A stretch of 61,939 nt of DNA, taken from assembly GCA_018820855.1 (NCBI GenBank), contig JAHJNL010000021.1, positions 1 to 61,939 of the forward strand, read 5' to 3'. A program made the translations under genes and the position numbers. This document shows, one piece after another, positions 52,780 to 60,825 of the stretch; position 1 is the first letter of the stretch, and every line of letters begins with the position of its first letter. This stretch comes from Pseudomonadota bacterium (GTDB taxonomy: Bacteria > Desulfobacterota > Desulfobulbia > Desulfobulbales > Desulfocapsaceae). The notes below the pieces were generated by a model, which had not been told where the DNA came from, did no database searches, and worked only from the letters and a program-made list of their open reading frames with translations.

Positions 52780-53601
52780 ATGTCTCTCAACCGCCACCTG
52801 CTTGACAACATCGCCATCGTTCTGATGCGGCCCAAATACCCGGAAAATATCGGTGCAGCAGCACGAGCGGCCTGGAATATGGGACTGACTCGAATAATTG
52901 TTGTGGCAGACGAGTATCCTGACCATGATCGTATGGCCATGATGGCCACCCACAATGCCGCGCACCTCCTTGACTCCATGGAATTTCATCAGGATTTGGG
53001 TGAGGCCTTAAAACCATTTTCCCAGGTCGTTGCCACCACGGCCCGCAGAGGCCGCCAACGCGTACTGAAAAACAGTCCCAGAGATGTTATGGAGATCATC
53101 CTTCCTCTTCTCCCTGAAAACCAGGTAGCCTTTCTTTTCGGTCCGGAAGACAGCGGCTTGACCAATGATGATCTGAAATACAGTCAGCTTATTTCAGCCG
53201 TCCCCACGGCTGACTTTTCTTCTCTCAACCTGGCCCAGGCTGTGGGAATCCATTGCTACGAAATATACCAGGCCGTTGTTCACAACCAAAAAAAGGTCAA
53301 TTCTGCACCCAAGATCGCCAGCTCATTTGAGTTAGAAGGCATGTATGAACATGTTGAAAAGGCCCTGCTACAGGTCGATTTTCTCCAGGAAAAAAGCCAT
53401 TCCTACTATATGCGCAACATCAGACAACTCCTGAGCAGAATACGCCTGAATTCCAAAGAAGCCAGCCTCATCCGCGGAATCTGCCGTCAATTCCTCTGGC
53501 ATACATCCAACCCAACGGATCCGCTGACTCCCCCCAAAAAAACGACACCAGTGAACAAACTGCCTGCTGACAAAAACAAGAGTCCGCTACAAATCCGTTA
53601 G
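52780..53601 (+). CDS. RNA 2'-O-methyltransferase of the TrmJ (SPOUT) family
   Basis: A 273-residue SPOUT methyltransferase. TrmJ methylates the 2'-OH of nucleotide 32 in tRNA. The N-terminus has IVLMRPKYPENIGAAARAAWNMG and the knot-forming segments FLFGPEDSGLTNDDL and SSLNLAQAVGIHCYEIYQA that hold S-adenosylmethionine. The C-terminal extension (about 180-260) is the helical part of the TrmJ group, with the segment EVEKALLQVDFL-like (here HVEKALLQVDFL). It starts at ATG 52780. The exact substrate cannot be read from sequence. Confidence 0.9.
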   Translation: MSLNRHLLDNIAIVLMRPKYPENIGAAARAAWNMGLTRIIVVADEYPDHDRMAMMATHNAAHLLDSMEFHQDLGEALKPFSQVVATTARRGRQRVLKNSPRDVMEIILPLLPENQVAFLFGPEDSGLTNDDLKYSQLISAVPTADFSSLNLAQAVGIHCYEIYQAVVHNQKKVNSAPKIASSFELEGMYEHVEKALLQVDFLQEKSHSYYMRNIRQLLSRIRLNSKEASLIRGICRQFLWHTSNPTDPLTPPKKTTPVNKLPADKNKSPLQIR

Positions 53602-53991
53602 CATTTATTACCATGGCAACACTCTCTTATTTCTCCTCACAATAAATAAAGAGACGCAAACAGCAACTTGCCAGCATAAAAATTAATCAGAACAGAATCT
53701 CCTCCAGTCCAACCGATAAGAACCCTTTTACAAAGAATCGTTGCAGGTCTCTGATTATGAAATCCAAAATTTGATTTCCTCCGTCCTTTTTCGTTAACTG
53801 CAGAACAGGCCCTGCCTGTCACCTATCTGTCAATCAGCACATCACAAACCAAAACTGTAATCCTTATTACGGTTTCTCCATCACTGCCCTTTCGGGAATC
53901 GCATGGCCTTGTAAGACCAGGATCTCCTTCCTAACTGGAATCACAGGCAAATAGCAAAGAGAAGAATGCCAGACACAGTACTTCTGACAGG

Positions 53992-54007
53992 TGGCACTAT
54001 ATTCGCA
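53992..54007 (+). promoter_or_regulatory. Sigma-54 promoter for the flagellar-rod-like gene
   Basis: TGGCAC-N5-TCGCA, with GG and GC exactly 10 nt apart, matches the -24/-12 consensus TGGCACG-N4-TTGCA at nearly every position. The predicted start near 54017 is 43 nt before the GTG start of a flagellar-type gene, a class often controlled by sigma-54. Activator sites were not recognised. The rest of the gene-free 53602-54059 interval shows no other clear feature. Confidence 0.75.
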
Positions 54008-54059
54008 TGGGATTCCATAAGGATTTCATACGACAACAAATCGAACATGAGGTGACAAG

Positions 54060-54413
54060 GTGATTCCCGCTACTCAATCTGCCCTTTCCGCTCTTCAGGC
54101 CTTTGGCACCAAGCTCCATTCCAATGCCAATAATATTGCCAATGTTTCATCAGAAGGGTTTAAGAAAACACGGGTTACCCTGGCAAACCAGGAACCGCAG
54201 GGTGTAAAAAGCTCTGTAGAGAAGATAGATACACCTGGAGCAATGAGTTATGAACAAACAAGTGGTGGGCTGCAGTTTACTGAGCTTTCCAACGTTGACT
54301 TAGGCCAGGAACTTCCGGAGAGCACCACCACCGTCCGCTTCTATCAGGCAAATCTCAAAACATTGCAGGTCGCTGATGAAATGATGGGCAGCCTCCTCAA
54401 ACTCAAAGCCTGA
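54060..54413 (+). CDS. Orphan flagellar basal-body rod-like protein (FlgC-related)
   Basis: A 117-residue protein with the flagellar rod/hook signature at its N-terminus, SNANNIANVSSEGFKKTRV (about residues 21-39), and the C-terminal rod domain segment FYQANLKTLQVADEMMGSLLKLKA. This is shorter than FlgC (about 140-150). It starts at GTG 54060, with GAGGTGA 5 nt upstream. No other flagellar gene is near. Its putative sigma-54 promoter suggests a real role in flagella or in an envelope structure using rod-like proteins. Confidence 0.85.
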   Translation: MIPATQSALSALQAFGTKLHSNANNIANVSSEGFKKTRVTLANQEPQGVKSSVEKIDTPGAMSYEQTSGGLQFTELSNVDLGQELPESTTTVRFYQANLKTLQVADEMMGSLLKLKA

Positions 54414-54441
54414 CTGCTCAGACTTATGAGAATCTGCAGTG

Positions 54442-55107
54442 CTAACAATCGGCCTCTTCAACCCCCTGCAAGGGACACTCCTTACAGCGGGGTTTTTTCT
54501 TTTTGCAAAACTCCTTTGCCACAGCAACGATCAATGCATGATATTCACTAAAAAGTGATACGTCTTCAGGAAGACTTCCCAAAAACTCTTCCTGAAGACT
54601 GTGATAGTCGCTCTCTTCCGGCACCAACTGATGGCGAGAAAAGACACGATGGGTATAGGTGTCAATAACAAATACAGGCTGCCCGGCCCCATAAAGAAGG
54701 ATAGAGTCGGCAGTTTCCGGGCCAATCCCTTTTACTGTGAGAAGATTCGTCCGGCTGTTTTCCAGGCTGTCAGCAAAAAGGAGTTCCAACTCGCCCTGAT
54801 ACCGCTCCTCGATCATCTGCAGCAGGTTTTTCAACCTGCGGGCTTTGATATTATAATATCCTGAGGGCCTGATATATTCGGCCAAACTCTCCAAAGACAG
54901 AGTCCGGAGGAGAGGGAAAGTGAGCAGGCCAGCCTGTTTAAGGTTACTTATTGCCTTTTCCACATTTACCCAATTGGTGTTCTGGGTCAACACAGCACCG
55001 ATCACCATCTCCAAGGCCGTTTCTCCAGGCCACCACCCCTGAGGACCAAAATGAGCATACAACCTGTCATAGACCAGGCGGAACGTGTCTTTTTTTTCTT
55101 TCCCCAT
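54442..55107 (-). CDS. Endonuclease III-like HhH-GPD DNA glycosylase with [4Fe-4S] cysteines
   Basis: A 221-residue base-excision-repair glycosylase. The helix-hairpin-helix LLTVKGIGPETADSILLYGAG (about residues 119-139) and the catalytic aspartate in VIDTYTHRV are present. C-terminal cysteines (CX6CX2CX9C) suggest an iron-sulfur cluster. The lysine that makes E. coli Nth a lyase (GRKTA) is replaced by glutamate (GPETA), so this is probably a monofunctional glycosylase, perhaps for alkylated bases. ATG 55107 is preferred over a GTG 16 codons upstream. Confidence 0.85.
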   Translation of the reverse strand: MGKEKKDTFRLVYDRLYAHFGPQGWWPGETALEMVIGAVLTQNTNWVNVEKAISNLKQAGLLTFPLLRTLSLESLAEYIRPSGYYNIKARRLKNLLQMIEERYQGELELLFADSLENSRTNLLTVKGIGPETADSILLYGAGQPVFVIDTYTHRVFSRHQLVPEESDYHSLQEEFLGSLPEDVSLFSEYHALIVAVAKEFCKKKKPRCKECPLQGVEEADC

Positions 55108-55305
55108 CTTCTCTATAAATTCCTCAAAACTCGCCGGTGCTCTTGGAGATAACACTCACAGTTAACAGATGTCAGTCCGGAAGCACTCACCTCTGATTAA
55201 TAGAACCTATCGAGTGCCGAACAAGAAAGTTCAAACGGCAGGAGCAAAAAGACCTCTTCACCAACCCATCTCCCCAGCAAGACACTTCCTCTTTACTTTT
55301 TCAGC

Positions 55306-56391
55306 TCAATCTCCCAGACAAATTCCAATTTCCCTGGCCGTGAACACCTTATCACTCTTCAGATCAACCTTTTTCCTCGATTTCACCGCATCAGCCAAGG
55401 GGACAGAAGTCATATGGGGAGAAGCCAGAGCCACCATATGGCCGAAAATCCCCTCTTCCACAAGGCGTACAGCAGCAGCCCCAAAGCGCATGGCTAACAA
55501 TCGGTCAAAAGTAGTTGGTGACCCTCCGCGTTGCAGATGGCCCAGGACCAGAGAGCGGGTATCTTTGCCTGTGCATAATCGAATCTCCGAGGCCACCCAT
55601 TCCCCAATTCCACCAAGGACCACTTCACTCCGCCCAAGTTCTCCTTCACCCTTGTTGATTACCTGCCCTCCTCTGGCAGTAGCCCCTTCAGCAACCACCA
55701 CTATGGCATAGTCTTTTTCATGAAGTTCGTTGTCTGTTATTTTTTCACAGACCTTAGCCATATCAAAGGGGATTTCCGGGATAAGAATAACATCGGCCCC
55801 TCCTGAGATACCTGAATATAAGGCAATCCATCCGGAATCCCTGCCCATAACTTCCACGACCATGACCCGATCATGAGATTTGGCTGTTGAATGGAGTTTG
55901 TCCAGAGCCTCAGTGGCCGTTGATACTGCCGTATCAAAGCCAAAGGTCCTGTCCGTGGCCTCAAGATCATTGTCTATGGTCTTGGGGACTCCGACAACCG
56001 GCATTCCTTTTTCCGCAAAACGACGAGCAATTTCAAGACTGCCATCACCACCGATAGCTATGTGGCAATCAAAGCCCATCCGTTTGAAATTATTTAGTAT
56101 TTTATCGGAGACATCGACAATCTGAATCTCTCCGGCCAGATTTACAATGGCTTTGGCAAAAGGATCTCCCTTATTGGTTGAACCGAGAATCGTACCGCCC
56201 GTGGAATATATATCTTCAACATCTTCCAAACCAAGACGTACCAACTCATCCGTATTGAGGAGACCTTTATAGCCGCTTCGACTTCCATATACCTCCCATC
56301 CCCTTCTATAACAGGCATGAACTACGGCATAAATAACTGCATTCAACCCCGGGGCATCGCCACCTCCGGTAGAAATTAATATTTTTTTCAT
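55306..56391 (-). CDS. pfkA: 6-phosphofructokinase, mixed-substrate group III type
   Basis: PFK phosphorylates fructose 6-phosphate in glycolysis. The 361-residue protein has the N-terminal STGGGDAPGLNA, the phosphate-donor loop GGDGSLE, PKTIDNDLEATDRTFGFDTAV, and the PFK signature RSLVLGHLQRGGSPTTFDR. The combination GGDG (Gly at position 104) with PKTIDND (Lys at 124), numbered as in E. coli, marks the mixed-substrate group, where Gly104 usually goes with ATP and Asp104 with pyrophosphate. ATP is thus more likely. A single-gene unit. Confidence 0.93.
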   Translation of the reverse strand: MKKILISTGGGDAPGLNAVIYAVVHACYRRGWEVYGSRSGYKGLLNTDELVRLGLEDVEDIYSTGGTILGSTNKGDPFAKAIVNLAGEIQIVDVSDKILNNFKRMGFDCHIAIGGDGSLEIARRFAEKGMPVVGVPKTIDNDLEATDRTFGFDTAVSTATEALDKLHSTAKSHDRVMVVEVMGRDSGWIALYSGISGGADVILIPEIPFDMAKVCEKITDNELHEKDYAIVVVAEGATARGGQVINKGEGELGRSEVVLGGIGEWVASEIRLCTGKDTRSLVLGHLQRGGSPTTFDRLLAMRFGAAAVRLVEEGIFGHMVALASPHMTSVPLADAVKSRKKVDLKSDKVFTAREIGICLGD

Positions 56392-56549
56392 AAAAGCAAC
56401 CTTTCCCCTTCACATTTTTTATTTAACATGCGAATATCATATATTAAAAAAAACTCATCAAACTACGTCATCGCTGTTGTCGTAAGATAATCAAAAAGAA
56501 AATCTGCATAACCTGCCTCAGTCAGAGCACAATTAACATGGAACAAGGA

Positions 56550-56578
56550 TTGACTTCTGAATGCGGATTACTTATCAT
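56550..56578 (+). promoter_or_regulatory. Promoter for the HesB-like selenoprotein gene
   Basis: -35 TTGACT (56550-56555) and -10 TATCAT (56573-56578), each five of six matches, with a 17-nt spacer. The start near 56585 leaves a 135-nt leader. It lies in the 56392-56719 gap upstream of divergent pfkA and the selenoprotein gene. Confidence 0.65.
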
Positions 56579-56588
56579 TTCTAATATG

Positions 56589-56603
56589 TATCATTGTATG
56601 ATA
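56589..56603. promoter_or_regulatory. Palindrome at the transcription start of the selenoprotein gene
   Basis: TATCAT-TGT-ATGATA is a perfect inverted repeat at about +4 to +18 relative to the predicted start. This position would suit a repressor operator. The TATCAT half-site also occurs in the -10 box and again at 56602-56607 in a partly overlapping copy. Confidence 0.5.
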
Positions 56604-56719
56604 TCATTTTTGAAAATGTTGAAAAGTCTAATCTGACATCCGTATAAAATCAGGGATGTTTTTGACTCGTCAGCTTAATAAAAAACTCTTATTTACTAAT
56701 ATTTCCACAGGAGGATTGC

Positions 56720-57061
56720 ATGTCTGATTTCACAGTAACAGACCAAGCAGTGGTAAAACTCAAGGAATACCTGGAGCAGAATAATATTGATTCTGCTCTT
56801 CGTATAGCCTTGATGCAGGGCGGCTGAGCTGGCCCTTCATTGGGATTGGCTCTGGATGAGCCAAAAGATAACGACAATGTTTTTGAAAACGATGGCCTTA
56901 AATTTCTCGTAGAAAAAGGTCTGATGAGTACCTGCGGTACAGTCCGTGTCGAATTTGTCGACGCAGGCCCCCGCTCCGGATTCGGAATAACTTCCTCCAA
57001 CCCCATTGGCGGAGGTGGAGGATGCAGTTCCGGTTCTTGCGGATCTGGCGGCTGCGGCTGA
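56720..57061 (+). CDS. HesB/IscA-like selenoprotein (UGA at codon 36 read as selenocysteine)
   Basis: A 113-residue A-type iron-sulfur carrier relative. After FTVTDQAVVKLKEYLEQ the HesB fold continues to ALMQGG-U-AGPSLGLALDE, where the in-frame TGA (56825-56827) replaces the first conserved cluster cysteine. The same frame then runs without a stop for 78 residues, with HesB features and a Gly/Cys-rich tail (GGCSSGSCGSGGCG). HesB-like selenoproteins are known in anaerobic Desulfobacterota. AGGAGG precedes ATG 56720. The gene has its own promoter and terminator. The alternative, a pseudogene, is unlikely given the SECIS-like hairpin and intact reading on both sides. Confidence 0.92.
56846..56864 (+). 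promoter_or_regulatory. SECIS-like hairpin downstream of the selenocysteine codon
   Basis: TTGGCTC (56846-56852) pairs perfectly with GAGCCAA (56858-56864) around the loop TGGAT. The loop starts about 25 nt after the UGA, within the window required for bacterial SelB, and it carries G residues as in other bacterial SECIS loops. The hairpin is inside the coding sequence, as is usual in bacteria. Confidence 0.85.
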
Positions 57062-57082
57062 TCCGCTCACTGTATCACCTCA

Positions 57083-57119
57083 CGGTGAATCCCGATCTTG
57101 GGATTCACCGTTTTTTTTT
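57083..57119 (+). terminator. Intrinsic terminator of the selenoprotein gene
   Basis: CGGTGAATCCC (57083-57093) pairs with GGGATTCACCG (57100-57110) around a 6-nt loop and is followed by nine T residues. Confidence 0.92.
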
Positions 57120-57178
57120 GCCCTCCCCTTGCTTGCCTCCCTGCCCGAAAACCTCACTGCAAAAATCTTGCCAAAAAC

Positions 57179-57207
57179 TTGACACCCATTTCCTTCAGCC
57201 TTATTTT
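57179..57207 (+). promoter_or_regulatory. Candidate clpB promoter
   Basis: A perfect -35 TTGACA (57179-57184), a 17-nt spacer and -10 TATTTT (57202-57207). The CCCCATACA that follows resembles a sigma-32 -10 element, but no sigma-32 -35 is at the right distance. No CIRCE repeat is present. Confidence 0.55.
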
Positions 57208-57284
57208 TCCCCATACACACAAAAGCACGGGAAATAGCAGTCCGCTTTTACGAGATTTTCCACTACCCTTGGAGCGAAACAAAT

Positions 57285-59909
57285 ATGCAGTTTGACAAAT
57301 TCACCATCAAATCACAGGAAGCAGTGCAAGCAGCCCAGCAGCTCGCACAAAACTACGGTAACCCAGAGATCGGAGTTGCGCACCTCGTCAAGGCCATCCT
57401 GGAGCAACCCGAAGGTGTAGTTGTTCCGGTCCTTCAAAAAATGGGAATCGAGCCATCAATGGTTCTGATGGAAACTGGGAAACTGATAGAACGAATCCCG
57501 AAAGTTTCCGGAAGCGGTGCAGGGCAGGTCTTCGCCTCCAACGAACTCAGACAGATTCTTGACAAGGCTTTTGCCACTGCCCATCAGATGCAGGACGACT
57601 TTGTCAGCCAGGAGCATCTGTTTCTCACCATTATCCGAGACGGCAAATCAGATAGTGCCAGGATGTTGCAGCGGCTCGGCATAGATGAGAAAAATTTCCT
57701 CACTGCACTCATTACCATCCGCGGCAACCAGCGTGTCACGGACCAGTATCCGGAAGACAAATACCAGGCCCTTGAAAAATATGCCAGAAACCTTACCGAC
57801 ATTGCCAGACAGGGAAAACTTGATCCAGTCATCGGCAGAGACGAGGAGATTCGAAGAATCATCCAGGTCCTTTCACGACGTACAAAAAACAACCCCATCC
57901 TCATTGGCGAGCCTGGTGTCGGAAAAACTGCCATTGCTGAAGGCCTCGCCCAGCGCATCGTCAATGGTGACATCCCAGCCACCCTTGAGGGAAAACAGGT
58001 CCTTTCTCTGGACCTCGGTGCCCTTATTGCCGGAGCGAAATATCGAGGAGAATTCGAAGACCGGCTCAAGGCAGTACTCAAGGAAGTAGAAGAACGAGCA
58101 GGCAATATTATACTTTTCATTGACGAGATCCATACCCTGGTAGGAGCAGGCGCAGCCGAAGGGTCCATGGACGCTTCAAATATGCTGAAACCCGCACTGG
58201 CCCGTGGAGAACTCCATTGCGTTGGTGCCACCACCCTTGACGAATATCGAAAATACATTGAGAAGGATGCAGCCCTTGAACGCAGATTTCAACCTGTCAT
58301 TGTCCAGGAACCCAGTCAAGAAGACACCATTGCCATTCTGCGAGGTATCAAGGAAAAATATGAAGTCCATCACGGTGTGCGCATTCAGGATTCTGCCACC
58401 GTGGCTGCCGTTACCCTCTCCAACCGGTACATCACAGATAGATTCCTTCCGGACAAGGCCATTGACCTCATAGACGAGGCCGCCTCCAAACTACGCATTG
58501 AAATCGACTCCATGCCCACTGAAATTGATGTGCTGGAACGAAAAAAAATCAAGCTTGAGATTGAAAAAGAGGCTCTGAAAAAAGAAAAAGACAAAGCCTC
58601 TCAGGAAAGACTGGCAGAGGTTAACAAAAAACTTGGAGAACTGAACGACACCCTGACCTCCCTGAAAGGACAATGGACCATCGAACGTGATGTCATCCAG
58701 GCCATTCGCCAGACCAAGGCCGCGATCGACGAAGCCCATATGGAAGAACAACGGGAAGAACGCGCAGGCAATCTGAGCAAGGTTGCCGAAATTCGCTATG
58801 GGAAAATCGTCGAGCTTCAGAAAAAACTCGACAACAGCAACCGCAGACTCCAAGAGATCCAGGAAAACTGCCAGATGCTCAAAGAGGAAGTCAGCGCTGA
58901 AGATATCGCCGCCGTTGTTGCCAAGTGGACTGGCATCCCGGTCGACAGACTGCTGCAAGGAGAAAAAGACAAGCTGATTCATGCAGAAGTTGAGCTCGCC
59001 AAGCGCGTTATCGGTCAAAGAGAGGCAATCATATCTGTATCAAATGCCGTGCGTCGTGCACGGGCAGGACTGCAGGACCCGGACAGGCCGTTGGGCTCGT
59101 TCATTTTTCTCGGTCCCACCGGCGTGGGCAAGACCGAGCTGGCACGGAGCCTGGCACACTTTCTCTTTGACTCTGAGCAGGCCATGATCCGTATAGACAT
59201 GTCTGAATTTATGGAAAAGCACTCTGTGGCCAGACTGATTGGAGCGCCCCCCGGATATGTTGGGTACGACGAAGGCGGCTACCTCACGGAAGCGGTACGC
59301 AGACGTCCTTACGCCGTCATCCTCCTTGATGAGATTGAAAAGGCCCATCCGGATGTCTTCAATGTCCTTCTTCAGGTACTTGACGATGGCCGTATGACCG
59401 ACGGCAAGGGAAGAACTGTGGATTTCAGAAATACCATCATGATCATGACTTCCAATCTTGGTAGCGACTTGATCATGAAAATGGCAGAAAACCGCGAGAG
59501 CGAAAAGGCCATTCACCTCCAGATTGAAGAGATTCTCCACCAGCAATTCAAACCGGAGTTCCTGAATCGGGTTGATGAGACCATCATCTTCCACAGCCTT
59601 TCCAAGGAAAACATGTTCGGCATCATCGACATCCAGCTGGCAAGACTGAAAAACAGGCTGGATGAAAGAAAAATCTCCTTACAGGTCAGCGACAACGCCA
59701 AAAAGTTCCTCGTGGACATCGGCTACAATCCACTTTATGGAGCACGACCACTCAAACGGGCAATCCAGAGTCACCTCGAAAACCCGCTGGCCATGGAAAT
59801 TCTCGAAGGAAGATTCCTCGAAGGCAGTAGCGTTACAGTAAACAGCAGCCCAAGCGGACTTACTTTCAGTGCAGGCCCTAGCGAACCAGACAGCCCACAA
59901 CCTCTCTAA
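57285..59909 (+). CDS. clpB: ATP-dependent disaggregase ClpB
   Basis: ClpB pulls proteins out of aggregates in cooperation with DnaK. The 874-residue protein has the N-domain (1-145) starting [22 protein letters not shown]-1 with Walker [10 protein letters not shown] (about 206), the coiled-coil middle domain (about 410-520) that distinguishes ClpB from ClpA/C, AAA-2 with GPTGVGKTE (about 608) and SNLGSD at the sensor region, and the C-terminal domain. A single-gene unit with promoter and terminator. Confidence 0.97.
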   Translation: MQFDKFTIKSQEAVQAAQQLAQNYGNPEIGVAHLVKAILEQPEGVVVPVLQKMGIEPSMVLMETGKLIERIPKVSGSGAGQVFASNELRQILDKAFATAHQMQDDFVSQEHLFLTIIRDGKSDSARMLQRLGIDEKNFLTALITIRGNQRVTDQYPEDKYQALEKYARNLTDIARQGKLDPVIGRDEEIRRIIQVLSRRTKNNPILIGEPGVGKTAIAEGLAQRIVNGDIPATLEGKQVLSLDLGALIAGAKYRGEFEDRLKAVLKEVEERAGNIILFIDEIHTLVGAGAAEGSMDASNMLKPALARGELHCVGATTLDEYRKYIEKDAALERRFQPVIVQEPSQEDTIAILRGIKEKYEVHHGVRIQDSATVAAVTLSNRYITDRFLPDKAIDLIDEAASKLRIEIDSMPTEIDVLERKKIKLEIEKEALKKEKDKASQERLAEVNKKLGELNDTLTSLKGQWTIERDVIQAIRQTKAAIDEAHMEEQREERAGNLSKVAEIRYGKIVELQKKLDNSNRRLQEIQENCQMLKEEVSAEDIAAVVAKWTGIPVDRLLQGEKDKLIHAEVELAKRVIGQREAIISVSNAVRRARAGLQDPDRPLGSFIFLGPTGVGKTELARSLAHFLFDSEQAMIRIDMSEFMEKHSVARLIGAPPGYVGYDEGGYLTEAVRRRPYAVILLDEIEKAHPDVFNVLLQVLDDGRMTDGKGRTVDFRNTIMIMTSNLGSDLIMKMAENRESEKAIHLQIEEILHQQFKPEFLNRVDETIIFHSLSKENMFGIIDIQLARLKNRLDERKISLQVSDNAKKFLVDIGYNPLYGARPLKRAIQSHLENPLAMEILEGRFLEGSSVTVNSSPSGLTFSAGPSEPDSPQPL

Positions 59910-59931
59910 AACAAGAAGGCCGGATGAGAGA

Positions 59932-59973
59932 GGGGGAAGCGTGCAATGGCAACGCTTTCCCCTTTCTTTTTTA
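59932..59973 (+). terminator. Intrinsic terminator of clpB
   Basis: A 10-bp stem, 59932-59941 with 59953-59962 and one G-U pair, is followed by a T-rich run TTTCTTTTTT. It lies 23 nt after the clpB stop codon. Confidence 0.85.
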
Positions 59974-60044
59974 TTATGGATATGGTTTGCATAGTGCTGT
60001 CAGAAAAAATACGTTTCCTGTCAATAGTTAAGTGAGGAGATCCC

Positions 60045-60491
60045 ATGACTGCACCGGACTGCTGTGTTACCATGGCCCATATGATGATGCCTCAGCACGC
60101 CAATCCCCAGGGCAACGTGCACGGTGGGGTTGTCATGAAGTTTATTGACGATGCAGCAGCCGTTGTCGCCATGCGCCACAGCCGCAGCACTGTTGTTACA
60201 GCCGCTGTCGAACAACTCTCTTTCCACCACCCGGTGTTTATCGGCAATCTTCTCAGCCTGAAGGCCTCCCTGAACATGACCGGCCGCACATCCATGGAAA
60301 TCGGGGTCAGAGTAGAAGCCGAGAACCCGCTCAATGGAAAGATTGTTCACATTGCCTCTGCCTACCTCACCTTTGTGGCCATAGACGAGAACCATCAACC
60401 AAAAAGTATCAACCCGTGGCTTCCCGACACCCCTGAGAGCAAGAGAAGGGAACTGGACGCAAGAGCCCGCAAAAAAAGAAAAAACTCTTAA
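60045..60491 (+). CDS. Acyl-CoA thioesterase, hotdog fold (YciA-like)
   Basis: A 148-residue hotdog-fold enzyme predicted to hydrolyse acyl-CoAs. The conserved N-terminal segment MPQHANPQGNVHGGVVMKFID (about residues 15-35) carries the catalytic-region Asn/His/Gly pattern, and the DDAAAVVAMRH helix and VEQLSFHHPV follow. A basic tail ends the protein. GAGGAGA precedes ATG 60045. The next gene starts 34 nt downstream, so the two may share a message. Confidence 0.9.
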   Translation: MTAPDCCVTMAHMMMPQHANPQGNVHGGVVMKFIDDAAAVVAMRHSRSTVVTAAVEQLSFHHPVFIGNLLSLKASLNMTGRTSMEIGVRVEAENPLNGKIVHIASAYLTFVAIDENHQPKSINPWLPDTPESKRRELDARARKKRKNS

Positions 60492-60525
60492 CAACATAAC
60501 AACAACTAAAACAAAAGGAGAGAGA

Positions 60526-60810
60526 ATGAGCGCAGATATCAGCGATCTCACAATACAATACGAGGAAGAAGGACAAATCCTGGTAAAAGAACTGGATAAG
60601 GAAATCCTGACCAAAGGTGCCTGGGCAACTGTGATCTTCCGTTACCAGAACTGGAGTCGTACCAACAAGGAATTCAGCAAAGAGATGTACACCATCAGAC
60701 GCTACCAGAAACGCAACGGAGAGTATATTTCCAAGTCCAAATTCAATATCTCCAGCGCTGATCAGGCAAAAAAGATTATTGCTGTTCTGCAAAAATGGAC
60801 CGAAGAATAA
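60526..60810 (+). CDS. Small conserved-looking protein of unknown function
   Basis: A 94-residue, soluble, charged protein with a good AAAGGAGAGAGA site. After an acidic N-terminus it has a beta-rich part (GAWATVIFRYQNW), a segment with repeated basic and aromatic residues (MYTIRRYQKRNGEYI) and a C-terminal helix (ADQAKKIIAVLQKW). The order recalls PC4/YdbC-type single-stranded nucleic-acid-binding proteins, but this is a weak impression. It lies between the thioesterase and the TauE-type gene, 15 nt before the latter. Confidence 0.7.
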   Translation: MSADISDLTIQYEEEGQILVKELDKEILTKGAWATVIFRYQNWSRTNKEFSKEMYTIRRYQKRNGEYISKSKFNISSADQAKKIIAVLQKWTEE

Positions 60811-60825
60811 AAGAGGGGAGTAACC

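Noticed and set aside
53637-53822. 61-codon minus-strand frame in the gap before the rod-like gene
   Set aside because: Short, without family features or a ribosome binding site.
56720-56827. Apparent nonsense mutation in the HesB-like gene (pseudogene)
   Set aside because: The frame continues with family sequence, the stop is UGA at a conserved cysteine site, and a SECIS-like hairpin follows. Selenocysteine is the better reading.
57120-57284. CIRCE element or full sigma-32 promoter for clpB
   Set aside because: No TTAGCACTC-N9-GAGTGCTAA repeat is present. CCCCATACA resembles a sigma-32 -10, but no matching -35 lies 13-17 nt upstream; the TTGACA-17-TATTTT pair explains the region better.
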